A stretch of 43,361 bases of DNA from Sanguibacter inulinus (GCF_013415325.1 NZ_JACBYE010000038.1:1-43361); one strand, 5' to 3'; shown: positions 6,935-15,557, counted from the first letter of the stretch. The notes: generated by a model from the sequence alone, not told the origin. Translations and numbers: made by a program.

Positions 6935-9900
6935 TCAGACCTCGCGTCGGCGACGGGCAGCGCGCAGCGCCAGCCACCCGGCCGCAGCGAGCAGCAGCGC
7001 GGCGACACCGAGGGAGGCGACCTCGGTCCCCGTGACGGCGAGCCCGCTGCTCTGCTGCCCAGCACCGGAACCGGCCTGGGGCGCCTCGGTCGGGGCCGCG
7101 TCCGCCCCGGGAGCCGGGTCGGTCCCCGGTGCCGGGTCCGTCGGGACCGGGAGGACGGTCCCGTCCTGCGCGACGGTGACGATGACCGGGGCTGACTGCG
7201 CGCCCTCGAACGCCGGGTCGCCGGAGTAGCCGACCAGGAGCGTCCGCTCCCCCGCTGGCAGGTCTGCCAACGACAGCACCGCTGTCCCGTCGGCGAGCTC
7301 GACGACGAGTCCCGAGGGCACGCCGTCGACGGTCGCCTCGACGGTGCCCGTCGGCACACCCGTCGCCGGGGCCTGCGGGACGACCGAGACGGACACGGTC
7401 CCGGACTCGACAGCCTGCGCGAGCGCGCGTGCCTGGTCGTCCTGCGCCGTCGACACGGCCGGTCCTCCGGCTGTCGTGAGGACGACGTCGACAGCGCCCC
7501 GGGTGATCGAGAGCGGCAGGGTGCCGCTCTCGACGGCGGTGTAGCGCTGGTCCCCGAGGTAACGGACGGTGAGGCTGTGGTCACCGACGGCGAGCACCGG
7601 GACGTCGACGCGCACAGCACCGTCGACCAGGTCGAGCGGCGCACCGCTCACGGCTCCGTCCACCACGAGCTCGACCTGCCCTGTGGGCACTGCGGGGTAC
7701 CCGGAGCCGAGCCTGACGTCGAGCGCGACGGCCTCACCCGAGACCGCCGAGGTCGCGGTCGCGTCGACCACGAGGCTCGGCTCGGTGACGACTGTCGGGA
7801 CCGGGACCCGAGACCAGTCCTGCGCGGTCATGCCCGACGCGAGGTAGAAGCCCACGTACGAGGGCTGGTTGTACGTCGTCTGCTGCCGGGCGACCTCTGC
7901 CCTGTACTGCGGGTCGTGCATGAGCGTGTACATCTTGGTCTGGGAGACCGTGGCGCTCGTGTAGATGCGGATCGCCGACGAGTCTGCGGTGCGCACCAAG
8001 AGCTCTTCGCGCCAGTCGCCGAGGATGTCCGCCACGAGGGACGGTGTGCCCTTGGTGCCGTTGTTGGTCAGCGTGCCCGTCGCCGTGAGAAGAGCCTCGC
8101 CCGAGGCCCAGTCACGGACCACGGGCGTCTGCGTCCCCGACCCCTCGACGATCTGCCGCGTGAGGTCGGGCTGCCAGAGGATGCTCATGTTCGTGCCTGG
8201 AGCAGCGTCGCCGAGCGCCGTGCCGTCGGCGGCCTGCAGCCCCAGGGTCTCCCCGACAGGGCTGCCGGCCCAGACCTCGACGCCGCGGGTGCCGGGCTCG
8301 ACGTCACCGATCATGCCGCGTCCGGTGTCGACGCCCGAGTACTCGCCGAAGAGCACCTCGCCGGTCGCCGCCTCGCGCAGCGCGTAGCCGTAGGGGGCGT
8401 ACGCGCCGCCCTCGTGGACCGTGAAGATCTCGAGCCCCGGGCGGTCCGGGTCGATGTCTGTCACGTGCATCGCGTCGCCGTGGCCCAGCTTGGCCAGGGC
8501 ACCCGGGTCTGCGCTGCCCGGCGGGAGCACGTCATAGCTGCTGTAGAGCAGGGACTGCCCGTCGTCGTCGATGGTCGCCGAGCCGTAGACGATCTCCTGC
8601 CTGCCGTCTCCGTCCACGTCGGCCGAGCTCAGCGAGTGGAATCCTTGGGTGGTGAGGGTGCCGAACGCTGGGTCTGTGCCCTCGACCCCGTGGGGGGAGT
8701 CGTTGAAGGGGTTGCTCATGGGCGTCCAGCCGCTGTCGACGTCCCAGCGCTGGGTGAGGTGCTCGCCGTCCCAGTCGTAGGCCACCAGGGTCGACCGCGT
8801 GTAGTAGCCACGGGCGAACACGGCGCTCGGGTGCTCGCCGTCGAGGTAGGCCACCGTCGCGAGGAACCTGTCGACCCTGTTGCCCGGCTCGATGCGTGAC
8901 ATCGCGTAGTCGCCCCACAGGAGCCCGTCGTCGGTGCGCCCGGGTGCGTAGGGGACGGTCTCGAGCTCGGCACCCGTCGCACCGTCGAAGACCGTCAGGT
9001 ACTCAGGCCCGTCGAGGACGAAGCCCTCGAAGTCACGGAGCACGTTGCGAGAGCTGCGGGCCGGCGCGAAGTCGTCGATGAAGTGGTCGGCCACGACCTC
9101 GGCGTCCTGGCGGCTCAGCGGGTAGTCCATGCCGGGGAGCGGTTCGACCCCGTCGAGGGCGAGAGCCTCCTGGAGGGTGGCCGGCCAGGCCCCGGCGACG
9201 ACCTCCGGGTGCTCGCTCCACCCCTGGAAGACGTCGACCAGGTGCTCGCGGTAGTCGGCTGCACTCATGCGGTAGTCGTCGTCGTGCGTGTAGCCGGCGT
9301 CGACGTCGGCCTGCGGCATCGTCACGTAGGACTCGGCTGTCACGGCCCCGGTGCTGTCGTAGGTGGTCGTGCGTGTGCCGGGCGCGGTCTTGAGCATCAT
9401 CTCGGCACGACCGTCGCCGTCGAGGTCGTAGACGAGGAACTGCGTGTAGTGGGCACCCGCGCGGATGTTGACGCCGAGGTCGACACGGTGCAGCAGGGTG
9501 CCGTCCGTGCGGTACGTGTCGATGAAGACCGGGCCTGTGTAGCCGCGCTGCGAGACGTCTTTCGCGTTGGAAGGGTCCCACTTGACCACGAGCTCGTAGG
9601 TGCCGTCGCCGTCCACGTCGCCGACGCTCATGTCGTTGGCCGCGTAGGTGTAGGCCTCACCGGCGGGGGTGACCCCGTCGGCCGGACGGTCGAGCGGGAC
9701 GTCGGTGAAGGTGTCCGCCCACGGCGTCACCTCGTCGCTCCGCTGCTGCTCGACCTCGTCGACCAGCGCCGCGACGGAGTAGACAGAGCCAGCGGTGCCG
9801 GCTGGGTCGAGATAGCTCGTGCTGTCGGTCACCGTGTCGAGCGCGACGCCGTCTCGGTAGACGACGAAGTCTGAGCCTGTGAGCCCTGCCTCCGAGGAGC

Positions 9901-10168
9901 CGGTGACCTCTTGGGCGAGCAGACGCCAGCTGAGGAACACCCCACCGTCCGTGCGCGCGGCCACCAGCCCGCGGTCGAGGTCTTCGAGCCTGGGGGTGCC
10001 CTCGCTACCGGAGACGGCGGTTGCCAGGCTGCTCTGGCTCCCCGGCAGGGTGGGCGTCGTGGCGGCTGCCAGAGAGGCCGCGCCGGCTGCGGAGCCTGTG
10101 AGCACGAGCGCCGAGGCGACGGCGGCCGCGAGCACCCCGCTCGCGGTCCTTCGGTGGTCGAGATTCAT
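6935..10168 (-). CDS. secreted, wall-anchored rhamnogalacturonan lyase (PL11 family) with Ig-like repeats
   Basis: This 1077-residue exoenzyme should cleave the rhamnogalacturonan I backbone of pectin by beta-elimination. A signal peptide (HRR, then a hydrophobic run to about residue 33) is followed by an FnIII-like segment. The PL11 (YesW/YesX-type) propeller core then runs to about residue 780, marked by NDMSVGDVDGDGTYELVVKW, HYTQFLVYDLDGDGRAEM, SSADVDGDGRQEIVYGSA and ILGDWREELLVR; the repeated DGDG loops are calcium sites. Two bacterial Ig-like (Big_3-type) repeats (about 790-1005) and a Pro/Ala linker lead to LAVTG at 1043-1047, a membrane helix and an RRRR tail. LAVTG fits the LAXTG signal of class E sortases. 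The ATG has AGGA seven bases upstream. It is a single-gene unit with promoter, LacI-type operator and terminator. No other pectin gene is nearby, so acquisition as an isolated catabolic gene is possible. Confidence 0.92.
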   Translation of the reverse strand: MNLDHRRTASGVLAAAVASALVLTGSAAGAASLAAATTPTLPGSQSSLATAVSGSEGTPRLEDLDRGLVAARTDGGVFLSWRLLAQEVTGSSEAGLTGSDFVVYRDGVALDTVTDSTSYLDPAGTAGSVYSVAALVDEVEQQRSDEVTPWADTFTDVPLDRPADGVTPAGEAYTYAANDMSVGDVDGDGTYELVVKWDPSNAKDVSQRGYTGPVFIDTYRTDGTLLHRVDLGVNIRAGAHYTQFLVYDLDGDGRAEMMLKTAPGTRTTTYDSTGAVTAESYVTMPQADVDAGYTHDDDYRMSAADYREHLVDVFQGWSEHPEVVAGAWPATLQEALALDGVEPLPGMDYPLSRQDAEVVADHFIDDFAPARSSRNVLRDFEGFVLDGPEYLTVFDGATGAELETVPYAPGRTDDGLLWGDYAMSRIEPGNRVDRFLATVAYLDGEHPSAVFARGYYTRSTLVAYDWDGEHLTQRWDVDSGWTPMSNPFNDSPHGVEGTDPAFGTLTTQGFHSLSSADVDGDGRQEIVYGSATIDDDGQSLLYSSYDVLPPGSADPGALAKLGHGDAMHVTDIDPDRPGLEIFTVHEGGAYAPYGYALREAATGEVLFGEYSGVDTGRGMIGDVEPGTRGVEVWAGSPVGETLGLQAADGTALGDAAPGTNMSILWQPDLTRQIVEGSGTQTPVVRDWASGEALLTATGTLTNNGTKGTPSLVADILGDWREELLVRTADSSAIRIYTSATVSQTKMYTLMHDPQYRAEVARQQTTYNQPSYVGFYLASGMTAQDWSRVPVPTVVTEPSLVVDATATSAVSGEAVALDVRLGSGYPAVPTGQVELVVDGAVSGAPLDLVDGAVRVDVPVLAVGDHSLTVRYLGDQRYTAVESGTLPLSITRGAVDVVLTTAGGPAVSTAQDDQARALAQAVESGTVSVSVVPQAPATGVPTGTVEATVDGVPSGLVVELADGTAVLSLADLPAGERTLLVGYSGDPAFEGAQSAPVIVTVAQDGTVLPVPTDPAPGTDPAPGADAAPTEAPQAGSGAGQQSSGLAVTGTEVASLGVAALLLAAAGWLALRAARRRREV

Positions 10169-10170
10169 CG

Positions 10171-10184
10171 TTGAATCCTTTCAA
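10171..10184 (-). promoter_or_regulatory. inverted repeat over the lyase ribosome binding site
   Basis: TTGAA (10171-10175) and TTCAA (10180-10184) enclose TCCT, which on the minus strand is the AGGA ribosome binding site of the lyase gene. A hairpin here would hide the site; alternatively it is a protein operator. The arms are short, so this is tentative. Confidence 0.35.
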
Positions 10185-10270
10185 TGCTGCCGGCAGCGAA
10201 GGTCGCCGCATGCTCGGTGGTGATTCGACGCCCAGATCTCCCGCACGGTCCTCGATGACCTGCGCGGCTC

Positions 10271-10285
10271 GGGAGAGCGCTTCCC
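10271..10285. promoter_or_regulatory. LacI-family-type operator at the lyase transcription start
   Basis: GGGAGAGCGCTTCCC contains the AGCGCT centre and GGGA/TCCC flanks typical of operators of actinobacterial sugar-responsive LacI-family repressors (CebR-like GGGAGCGCTCCC), with one extra base in one half. It begins immediately downstream of the inferred transcription start of the lyase (about 10287), where a bound repressor would block transcription. No LacI-family gene is in the window. Confidence 0.55.
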
Positions 10286-10293
10286 GACAGTCG

Positions 10294-10323
10294 AGTATCA
10301 GCAGTCCTGCGGGTTCGTGTCAA
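10294..10323 (-). promoter_or_regulatory. housekeeping promoter of the rhamnogalacturonan lyase gene
   Basis: On the minus strand, TTGACA (10318-10323) and GATACT (10294-10299) are separated by 18 bases. This is the best-looking sigma-A-type promoter in the window. It gives a leader of about 120 bases before the lyase ATG, carrying the LacI-type site and the repeat over the ribosome binding site. Confidence 0.7.
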
Positions 10324-10392
10324 TCGCTGGGCGTGGTGCCGGCGCGTGCGCCCGGCCGCCGGAGCGCGCCCTGAGAGTGGCCAGAGACAGCA

Positions 10393-10426
10393 CGAGACCC
10401 GCACGACCGAGGTCGTGCGGGTCTCG
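10393..10426 (-). terminator. hairpin terminator of the deoC unit
   Basis: Fifteen perfectly paired bases (10393-10407 with 10412-10426) surround a CGAG loop, 35 bases after the deoC stop on the minus strand. It isolates the nucleoside block from the lyase promoter. Confidence 0.85.
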
Positions 10427-10460
10427 CGGTGGGTCCTGCCCGGCTACCCGGTGGGCAGTG

Positions 10461-11174
10461 TCAGTAACCCGTCGCCTGCTCCGTCGAGGCAGAACCGGCG
10501 GGCGCGTCGAGCCCGTCGAGGACGGCTGCGGTCCCCGAGAGTCCGAGGCGCGTCGCACCGGCCTCGATCATCGCGAGGGCGTCAGCGGCGGTGCGGACCC
10601 CGCCGCTGGCCTTGACGCCGAGGCGCCCGCCGACGGTCTTGGCCATGAGCTCGACGGCGTGGACGCTCGCCCCACCGGCCGGGTGGAAGCCGGTCGACGT
10701 CTTGACGAAGTCGGCACCCGCGGCCTCGCTCGCCTCGCAGGCCTTGACGATCTCGTCGTCGGTCAGGGCTGCCGACTCGATGATCACCTTGAGGACCGTC
10801 GGGTGCGTGGCGGCAGCCCGGACCGCAGCGATGTCAGCCTGGACCTGGTCCCAGTCGCCAGCCTTCGCAGCACCGAGGTTGATCACCATGTCGACCTCGT
10901 GGGCACCGTCGAGGACTGCGTGCGCAGCCTCTGCGGCCTTGACCTCGGGCTGGTGGGCGCCGGAGGGGAACCCGCACACCGTGGCGATCTTGACGGTGCT
11001 GCCGGCGGGCAGGGCGATCGGCAGCTTCGACGGCGAGATGCAGATCGAGTAGGTGCCGAGCGCTGTCGCCTCCTCGGCGAGCGCGGCGACGTCAGCCTGG
11101 GTCGACTCGGGCTTGAGGAGCGTGTGGTCGACGTACTGTGCGAGCTCGTCGCGGGTGAGGGTCTCGTGGCTCAT
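10461..11174 (-). CDS. deoC: deoxyribose-phosphate aldolase
   Basis: This class I aldolase (237 residues) cleaves 2-deoxyribose-5-phosphate to acetaldehyde and glyceraldehyde-3-phosphate, the last step of deoxynucleoside catabolism. Family motifs are [12 protein letters not shown] at the N-terminus, [10 protein letters not shown], the LKVIIESA strand, the Schiff-base lysine in [16 protein letters not shown], and the second active-site lysine in [14 protein letters not shown] near residue 200. The ATG has GGAGAG four bases upstream. It is the last gene of the salvage block, 127 bases after add, and ends before a strong hairpin. Its substrate would come from DeoA or PNP through a phosphopentomutase. 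Confidence 0.96.
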   Translation of the reverse strand: MSHETLTRDELAQYVDHTLLKPESTQADVAALAEEATALGTYSICISPSKLPIALPAGSTVKIATVCGFPSGAHQPEVKAAEAAHAVLDGAHEVDMVINLGAAKAGDWDQVQADIAAVRAAATHPTVLKVIIESAALTDDEIVKACEASEAAGADFVKTSTGFHPAGGASVHAVELMAKTVGGRLGVKASGGVRTAADALAMIEAGATRLGLSGTAAVLDGLDAPAGSASTEQATGY

Positions 11175-11206
11175 CGTTCTCTCCGTGGTTCGGGACTGTC
11201 CCCGCG

Positions 11207-11298
11207 GGTCGGGTCGACCGTGACGGGGATCTGAGGTGTGACTGTGAAGGCGAGGCGTGTGACGCTCTCGCGGCCCTGCTGAGCGGTCGGGTCGACCG
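11207..11298. repeat. 14-bp direct repeat in the add-deoC gap
   Basis: GGTCGGGTCGACCG occurs at 11207-11220 and again at 11285-11298. The second copy also forms a 7-bp hairpin with a GGT loop (11283-11299) directly after the add stop. Nothing else is visible in the gap beyond the deoC ribosome binding site. It may be a weak intercistronic terminator or processing site. Confidence 0.45.
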
Positions 11299-11301
11299 CC
11301 G

Positions 11302-12378
11302 TCACTGCTCCGCGACGGCTGCGTAGCCGGCGAGGATCTGCTCGCCGAGTGCGTGCCGCTCGTCGTGGTGGATGAAGGCGCTCCAGGCGGCGGCGAGCGT
11401 CGCGTCGCGCAGGTCGTCGAGGGTCCAGCCGGCCTCGTCGACGAGCAGCGTCATCTCGCGCGTCATGGAGGTTGCCGACATGAGGCGGTTGTCGGTGTTG
11501 ACCGTCACCGCGAAGTCGAGGTCGCGCAGGGCGGAGATCGGGTGCTCGGCGATGGTGGCAGCGATGCCGGTCTGCAGGTTGGACGAGGGGCACAGCTCGA
11601 GCGGGATCTGGTTGTCGCGGACCCAGTGCGCGACCCGACCGAAGCGCGGCGCGTCGGTGCCCAGGTCTTCGATGTCTTCGACGATGCGGGCTCCGTGGCC
11701 GATCCGGCTCGCCTGGCCGAGGTGCACGGCCTCGGAGATGGACTCGACCCCGTCGGCCTCGCCCGCGTGGATGGTCGTGGGGAACCCGGCGTCGTTGAGG
11801 GTGCGCCACGCCTGCGGGAAGCGGGAGGGCGGGAACCCGGCCTCGGCCCCGGCGATGTCGAAGCCGACTACACCGCGGTCCCGGTTGGCCAGAGCGAGCT
11901 CGACGATCTCTTCCCAGCGGTCCGCGTGGCGCATCGCGGTGATGAGCTGACCGACTCGGATGGTGCGACCGGCGGCAGCAGCCTCGGCGACACCCTGCTC
12001 GAGACCCTCCTGGACCGCGTCGACGGCATCCTGCAGGGTCAGGCCCGCGGTGAGGTGCTGCTCGGGAGCCCAACGCTGCTCGGCGTAGACGACACCGTCG
12101 GCGGCGAGGTCGACGACGGCCTCCCGTGCGACGCGTGCGAGGCCGTCACGCGTCTGCATGACCGCGATCGTGTGGTCGAAGGTCTCGAGATAGCGCACGA
12201 GCGTGCCCGAGTCGGCCGCCTCGAAGAACCAGCGGCGGAGCTCTTCGGGGTCCGTGGTGGGCAGCGTGTGACCCACCTCGGCGGCGAGCTCGACGATGGT
12301 CTCCGGACGCAGACCACCGTCGAGGTGGTCGTGCAGCAGGACCTTGGGCAGGGCGGCGATCGGCAGCGCGGAAGTCAT
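11302..12378 (-). CDS. add: adenosine deaminase
   Basis: This is a zinc enzyme of 358 residues converting (deoxy)adenosine to (deoxy)inosine, which PNP can then phosphorolyse. Metal and catalytic motifs are in order: [14 protein letters not shown] (HxH zinc ligands, near residue 16), [21 protein letters not shown] (zinc His and nearby catalytic region), SRIGHGARI (catalytic His) and [14 protein letters not shown] (Asp pair). The frame stays open upstream to 12630, but that part runs through a tandem repeat and has no family similarity. The ATG at 12378 begins [12 protein letters not shown], the normal family N-terminus, and has TACCGT six bases upstream, so add is probably a separate leaderless unit. 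Confidence 0.95.
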   Translation of the reverse strand: MTSALPIAALPKVLLHDHLDGGLRPETIVELAAEVGHTLPTTDPEELRRWFFEAADSGTLVRYLETFDHTIAVMQTRDGLARVAREAVVDLAADGVVYAEQRWAPEQHLTAGLTLQDAVDAVQEGLEQGVAEAAAAGRTIRVGQLITAMRHADRWEEIVELALANRDRGVVGFDIAGAEAGFPPSRFPQAWRTLNDAGFPTTIHAGEADGVESISEAVHLGQASRIGHGARIVEDIEDLGTDAPRFGRVAHWVRDNQIPLELCPSSNLQTGIAATIAEHPISALRDLDFAVTVNTDNRLMSATSMTREMTLLVDEAGWTLDDLRDATLAAAWSAFIHHDERHALGEQILAGYAAVAEQ

Positions 12379-12384
12379 GCCCCC

Positions 12385-12390
12385 ACGGTA
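12385..12390 (-). promoter_or_regulatory. -10 element of a leaderless promoter for add
   Basis: On the minus strand TACCGT ends six bases before the ATG at 12378, and no Shine-Dalgarno sequence is present. Confidence 0.55.
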
Positions 12391-12425
12391 CCGTCGCGGG
12401 GCTGGTCGTAGGGCGTCGTCCACAG

Positions 12426-12545
12426 CGGCGAGCCGCGCAGGTTCGACCGACGGCGAGCCGCGCAGGTTCGACCGACGGCGAGCCGCGCAGGTTCGCTCGA
12501 CGGCGAGCCGCGCAAGGCGATCGACGGCGAGCCGCGCGAGTCCGA
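12426..12545. repeat. 25-bp tandem repeat, five units
   Basis: Units start at 12426, 12451, 12476, 12501 and 12525. The first three are 25 bp, the fourth 24 and the last 21. All begin CGGCGAGCCGCGC; the first two continue AGGTTCGACCGA, the third ends GCTCGA, and the later ones diverge further. It lies between the C39-like gene and the add promoter. There are no spacers, so it is a minisatellite and not CRISPR. Confidence 0.9.
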
Positions 12546-12565
12546 CTGGGCACGCGTCTCGCTCG

Positions 12566-13291
12566 TCAGCCCCGCGCCCCCGGCGGGCCGACAGGCAGCA
12601 GGACCCACGTGATGTGGGACCACCCCCCATAGGCGGGTCGCCGCCCGCCTCCGGTGCGCAGGCCGTCCTCGTCGACAGGGTGGAGCCGCCCTGAGCTGGG
12701 CTCGTAGACCTCGAGGGCGTGACCGTCCGGGCTGGTGAGCACGACGACGTGCCGGGGCACAGCCGTCGCGAGCCCTGTCATGGTGTCGCCCCCTGTGTAC
12801 AGCGGGACGGGCACACCCGAGCGCGCCCAGGCCACGGCGAGGTCGATCAGCGGCAGGCTCTGCGACGGGCGGCTGTCGACGACGAGCCTGTGGGTATACG
12901 TGAGGTCCCCGAACCGGGCGACCTGCGCGGCTGACCACGGCGGGGTGCCGAGGGCACCGGGCCACCTCAGACCAGCGAGCGCGCGCCGGGTGCTGGCCGC
13001 CTTCACGGCGAGCTGGGCGAGGTCGAAGGCACCGGGGTTCGTGAGGCGACGTGCGATGTCGCGGTCACCGGCTGCTGCGGTGACGACGAGGGCAGCCGAG
13101 CCGCAGGTCGTGCCGTCGACCTGGACGGCTCCCCGGGGCCCGAACGAGGAGACGACGGCACGCACGCGGCCCCGACGGTCGTCCGGGGTGACGGACCCCT
13201 GGGGACCGGCGGGCAGCACAGCCCTGCCCCCGCCGACGAGGTAGAGCAGCTCGGAGAGCTGGCGACCCGTGCGCGGTCGTCTGCTGCTCAC
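12566..13291 (-). CDS. putative C39-peptidase-like (papain-fold) protein
   Basis: I do not recognise a named family with certainty. The 241-residue protein has the spacing of a C39-like cysteine peptidase: a Cys63 segment ([13 protein letters not shown]), His181 in [11 protein letters not shown], and a downstream [13 protein letters not shown] resembling the Asp/Asn-Pro-x-x-Gly element of these folds. It has no clear signal peptide or membrane helix, so it probably acts in the cytosol. The GTG start overlaps the stop of the preceding DUF202 gene by four bases (GTGA), so the two are translationally coupled. The DUF202-DUF202-this order suggests a membrane partner. Hydrolase activity is inference; it may instead be a non-catalytic relative. 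Confidence 0.55.
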   Translation of the reverse strand: MSSRRPRTGRQLSELLYLVGGGRAVLPAGPQGSVTPDDRRGRVRAVVSSFGPRGAVQVDGTTCGSAALVVTAAAGDRDIARRLTNPGAFDLAQLAVKAASTRRALAGLRWPGALGTPPWSAAQVARFGDLTYTHRLVVDSRPSQSLPLIDLAVAWARSGVPVPLYTGGDTMTGLATAVPRHVVVLTSPDGHALEVYEPSSGRLHPVDEDGLRTGGGRRPAYGGWSHITWVLLPVGPPGARG

Positions 13292-13647
13292 AGCGCACCG
13301 AAGGCACGAGAGAGCGCGAGCGTGACACCGAGCGTGCCGAGCAGCGACACCGCCACGACGAGCCTCAGGAGACCCCCGGCCGGCCCAGGACGTCCCGAGG
13401 AGTCCCCCTCGTGCCGCGGCCGCGCCACGCTCTGGCGAGCCGGGCCGCGGACCAGCAACCACCACCCCACGGCCGTGGTGAGCCCGGCTCCGAGGATCAC
13501 GAGCACCCACGCCTGCTCACGCACGGCGGTCAGGGTCAGCAGCACCGAACCGAGCTGAACGCTGAGCAGAGACCGCTGCCAGGCGAGGGCCGTCCGTTCG
13601 GGCTGTGCGCCGTAGAGGTCGGGCCGGGCGCTGTGCGGCGCCGGCAT
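13288..13647 (-). CDS. DUF202 (YidH-like) small membrane protein, second copy
   Basis: This is a 119-residue integral membrane protein. The family signature ERTALAWQRSLLSVQLGSV starts near residue 16, and three hydrophobic segments follow (about 28-42, 46-65 and 95-112). Its ATG overlaps the stop of the first DUF202 gene by one base (TGATG), and its own stop overlaps the start of the C39-like gene by four bases. Function is unknown for the family. The tight overlap of three genes indicates one functional unit. Confidence 0.8.
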   Translation of the reverse strand: MPAPHSARPDLYGAQPERTALAWQRSLLSVQLGSVLLTLTAVREQAWVLVILGAGLTTAVGWWLLVRGPARQSVARPRHEGDSSGRPGPAGGLLRLVVAVSLLGTLGVTLALSRAFGAL

Positions 13648-14147
13648 CAGACGACCGACACCACGGCGTAGCCCGCGAGGACGAGGGCCATCAGCACGAC
13701 CCCGCCGGCGAGCACAGGGAGCGCCGTCGGGGCCGGGAGCGGCGCCCCGGTCCGCAGCGCGATCTCGTTGCGTCGCCACGTCCGCCACCCGTAGCCGGCG
13801 ACGGCCGCCCCGGCGAGGCAGGCGACGGCGGCGATCACGTCGAGGAGCACGGTGAGCTCGGCGAAGGTCGCGAGCGAGGTCAGCGCGACCCCGCCCGCGA
13901 CGAGCCCGAGGCCGGTCCGCACCCACGCGAGCGCTGTCCGCTCGTTCGCGAGGGAGAACCTGGCGTCGGGCTCGTCACCGACCCCGTACACCGCGCGCGG
14001 ACGCCGCTGGTCTTCCACAGGGACCAGCTCGGTCGCTGGGACCGGCTCATCCGCAGCGACCGGCTCGCCCGTGGAGAAAGGCTCGCCCGCGGCGCCCGAC
14101 CATGCAGGCGGTCGGGGCTGCTCGGGCTGGTCTGGCCGCTGCGGCAC
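13647..14147 (-). CDS. DUF202 (YidH-like) membrane protein, first copy
   Basis: This is a 166-residue protein with a Pro/Glu-rich cytosolic N-terminus (about 1-60) and then the DUF202 domain FSLANERTALAWVRTGLGLVAGG, with three membrane helices to the C-terminus. The GTG start lies three bases after the deoA stop, so it is probably translated from the deoA message. It and the second copy are adjacent, a common arrangement that may form a heteromeric complex. Why the pair sits inside nucleoside salvage is not evident. Confidence 0.8.
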   Translation of the reverse strand: MPQRPDQPEQPRPPAWSGAAGEPFSTGEPVAADEPVPATELVPVEDQRRPRAVYGVGDEPDARFSLANERTALAWVRTGLGLVAGGVALTSLATFAELTVLLDVIAAVACLAGAAVAGYGWRTWRRNEIALRTGAPLPAPTALPVLAGGVVLMALVLAGYAVVSVV

Positions 14148-14150
14148 GGC

Positions 14151-15491
14151 TCAGTCGATCCTGGCGATGATGAGGTCCTGGTGGACGTCACCGCGGGGCT
14201 CGGCCTCGACAGTGATCGAGTGACGGGCGATCTCGAGCGCGCGGTCGAAGCGCTCGGGGGTGTCGGTGTGCAGCGTGAGGATCGGCTGGCCTGCGACGAC
14301 GCGGTCGCCCGGCTTGGCGTGGATCTCGACACCGGCACCTGCCTGGACGGCGTCCTCGCGGCGCGCACGGCCGGCGCCGAGGCGCCACGCCGCGATGCCG
14401 ACGTCGAGGGCGTCGAGCCCGGTAAGGACACCGTCGCTCTCGGCGAGGATCTGCTGGTTCTCGGTCGCGACGGGGAGCGTCGCGTCGACGTCCCCGCCCT
14501 GGGCGCTGATCATCGCGCGCCAGCGGTCCATCGCCCGGCCGTCGGACAGCGCAGCACGGACCTCGTCCGCTGCGACGTCGCGGCCTGCGCCGGCGAGCAT
14601 CTCGACGGCGAGGGCGACAGTGAGGTCGACCACGTCGGAGGGGCCACCACCGGCGAGCACCTCGACCGACTCGCGGACCTCGAGGGCGTTGCCCGCGGTG
14701 AGGCCGAGCGGGGTCGACATGTTGGTGAGCAGCGCGACGGTGCGGACACCCGCGTCGGTGCCGAGGTCCACCATGGTGCGGGCGAGCTCGCGTGCGGAGG
14801 CCTCGTCCTTCATGAAGGCGCCTGTCCCGACCTTGACGTCGAGGACGAGGGCACCCGTGCCCTCGGCGATCTTCTTGCTCATGATCGACGACGCGATGAG
14901 CGGGATCGCCTCGACGGTCCCGGTGACGTCGCGCAGCGCGTAGAGCTTGCGGTCGGCCGGGGCGAGGCCCGAGCCGGCCTGGCAGATGACGGCGCCGACG
15001 TCTTCGAGCTGGCGCATCATCTCGTCGTTGGACAGCGCCGCGCGCCACCCGGGGATCGACTCGAGCTTGTCGAGCGTGCCGCCGGTGTGCCCCAGGCCGC
15101 GGCCCGAGAGCTGCGGGACGGCCACGCCGAAGACGGCCACGAGCGGCGCGAGCGGGAGCGTGATCTTGTCGCCGACACCACCCGTCGAGTGCTTGTCGGA
15201 GGTCGGGTGCGACAGCGCGGAGAAGTCCATGCGCTCGCCCGAGGCGATCATCGCGGCGGTCCAGCGGGAGATCTCCTCGCGGTCCATGCCGTTGAGCAGG
15301 ATCGCCATGTTGAGGGCTGCCATCTGCTCTTCGGCGATCACGCCGCGGGTGTACGCGTCGATGACCCAGTCGATCTGCTCCGGGCTCAGCGTGCCCTTGT
15401 CGCGCTTGACGCGGATGACGTCGACGGCGTCGAAGGCCTCGGCCTTGCGCTGGGTGTCCTCGGTGAGTGGCACGTGGGTGGCTCCGTTCAT
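14151..15491 (-). CDS. deoA: thymidine (pyrimidine-nucleoside) phosphorylase
   Basis: This 446-residue enzyme phosphorolyses thymidine, deoxyuridine or uridine to base and (deoxy)ribose-1-phosphate. Hallmarks are AALNMAILLNGMDREE, the phosphate and sugar motif HPTSDKHSTGGVGDKITLPLA, and the family signature LSGRGLGHTGGTLDKLESIPG (about residues 110-130), followed by the C-terminal PYNP domain ending in the HTDTPER region. The ATG at 15491 gives the usual N-terminus (DVIRVKRDKGTLS). The region upstream holds an 18-bp tandem repeat and the terminator of cdd, so deoA starts a new unit that continues into the DUF202 genes. Confidence 0.96.
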   Translation of the reverse strand: MNGATHVPLTEDTQRKAEAFDAVDVIRVKRDKGTLSPEQIDWVIDAYTRGVIAEEQMAALNMAILLNGMDREEISRWTAAMIASGERMDFSALSHPTSDKHSTGGVGDKITLPLAPLVAVFGVAVPQLSGRGLGHTGGTLDKLESIPGWRAALSNDEMMRQLEDVGAVICQAGSGLAPADRKLYALRDVTGTVEAIPLIASSIMSKKIAEGTGALVLDVKVGTGAFMKDEASARELARTMVDLGTDAGVRTVALLTNMSTPLGLTAGNALEVRESVEVLAGGGPSDVVDLTVALAVEMLAGAGRDVAADEVRAALSDGRAMDRWRAMISAQGGDVDATLPVATENQQILAESDGVLTGLDALDVGIAAWRLGAGRARREDAVQAGAGVEIHAKPGDRVVAGQPILTLHTDTPERFDRALEIARHSITVEAEPRGDVHQDLIIARID

Positions 15492-15557
15492 CGGTCGGGC
15501 TGTCCGCCGGTGGGCGGGACGACCCTGTGTGGCGCAGGTCAGGCGCTGCGTGTTCGT

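Noticed and set aside
7577-8899. 440-codon plus-strand frame inside the lyase gene
   Set aside because: Antisense to a continuous 1077-residue PL11 protein, without a start signal or family motif.
12426-12545. Possible CRISPR array
   Set aside because: The repeats are directly adjacent without spacers, and no cas gene is present.
12379-12630. Upstream extension of adenosine deaminase through the 25-bp repeat
   Set aside because: The translation is repeat-derived ([12 protein letters not shown]-like), and the conserved N-terminus and leaderless -10 fix the start at 12378.
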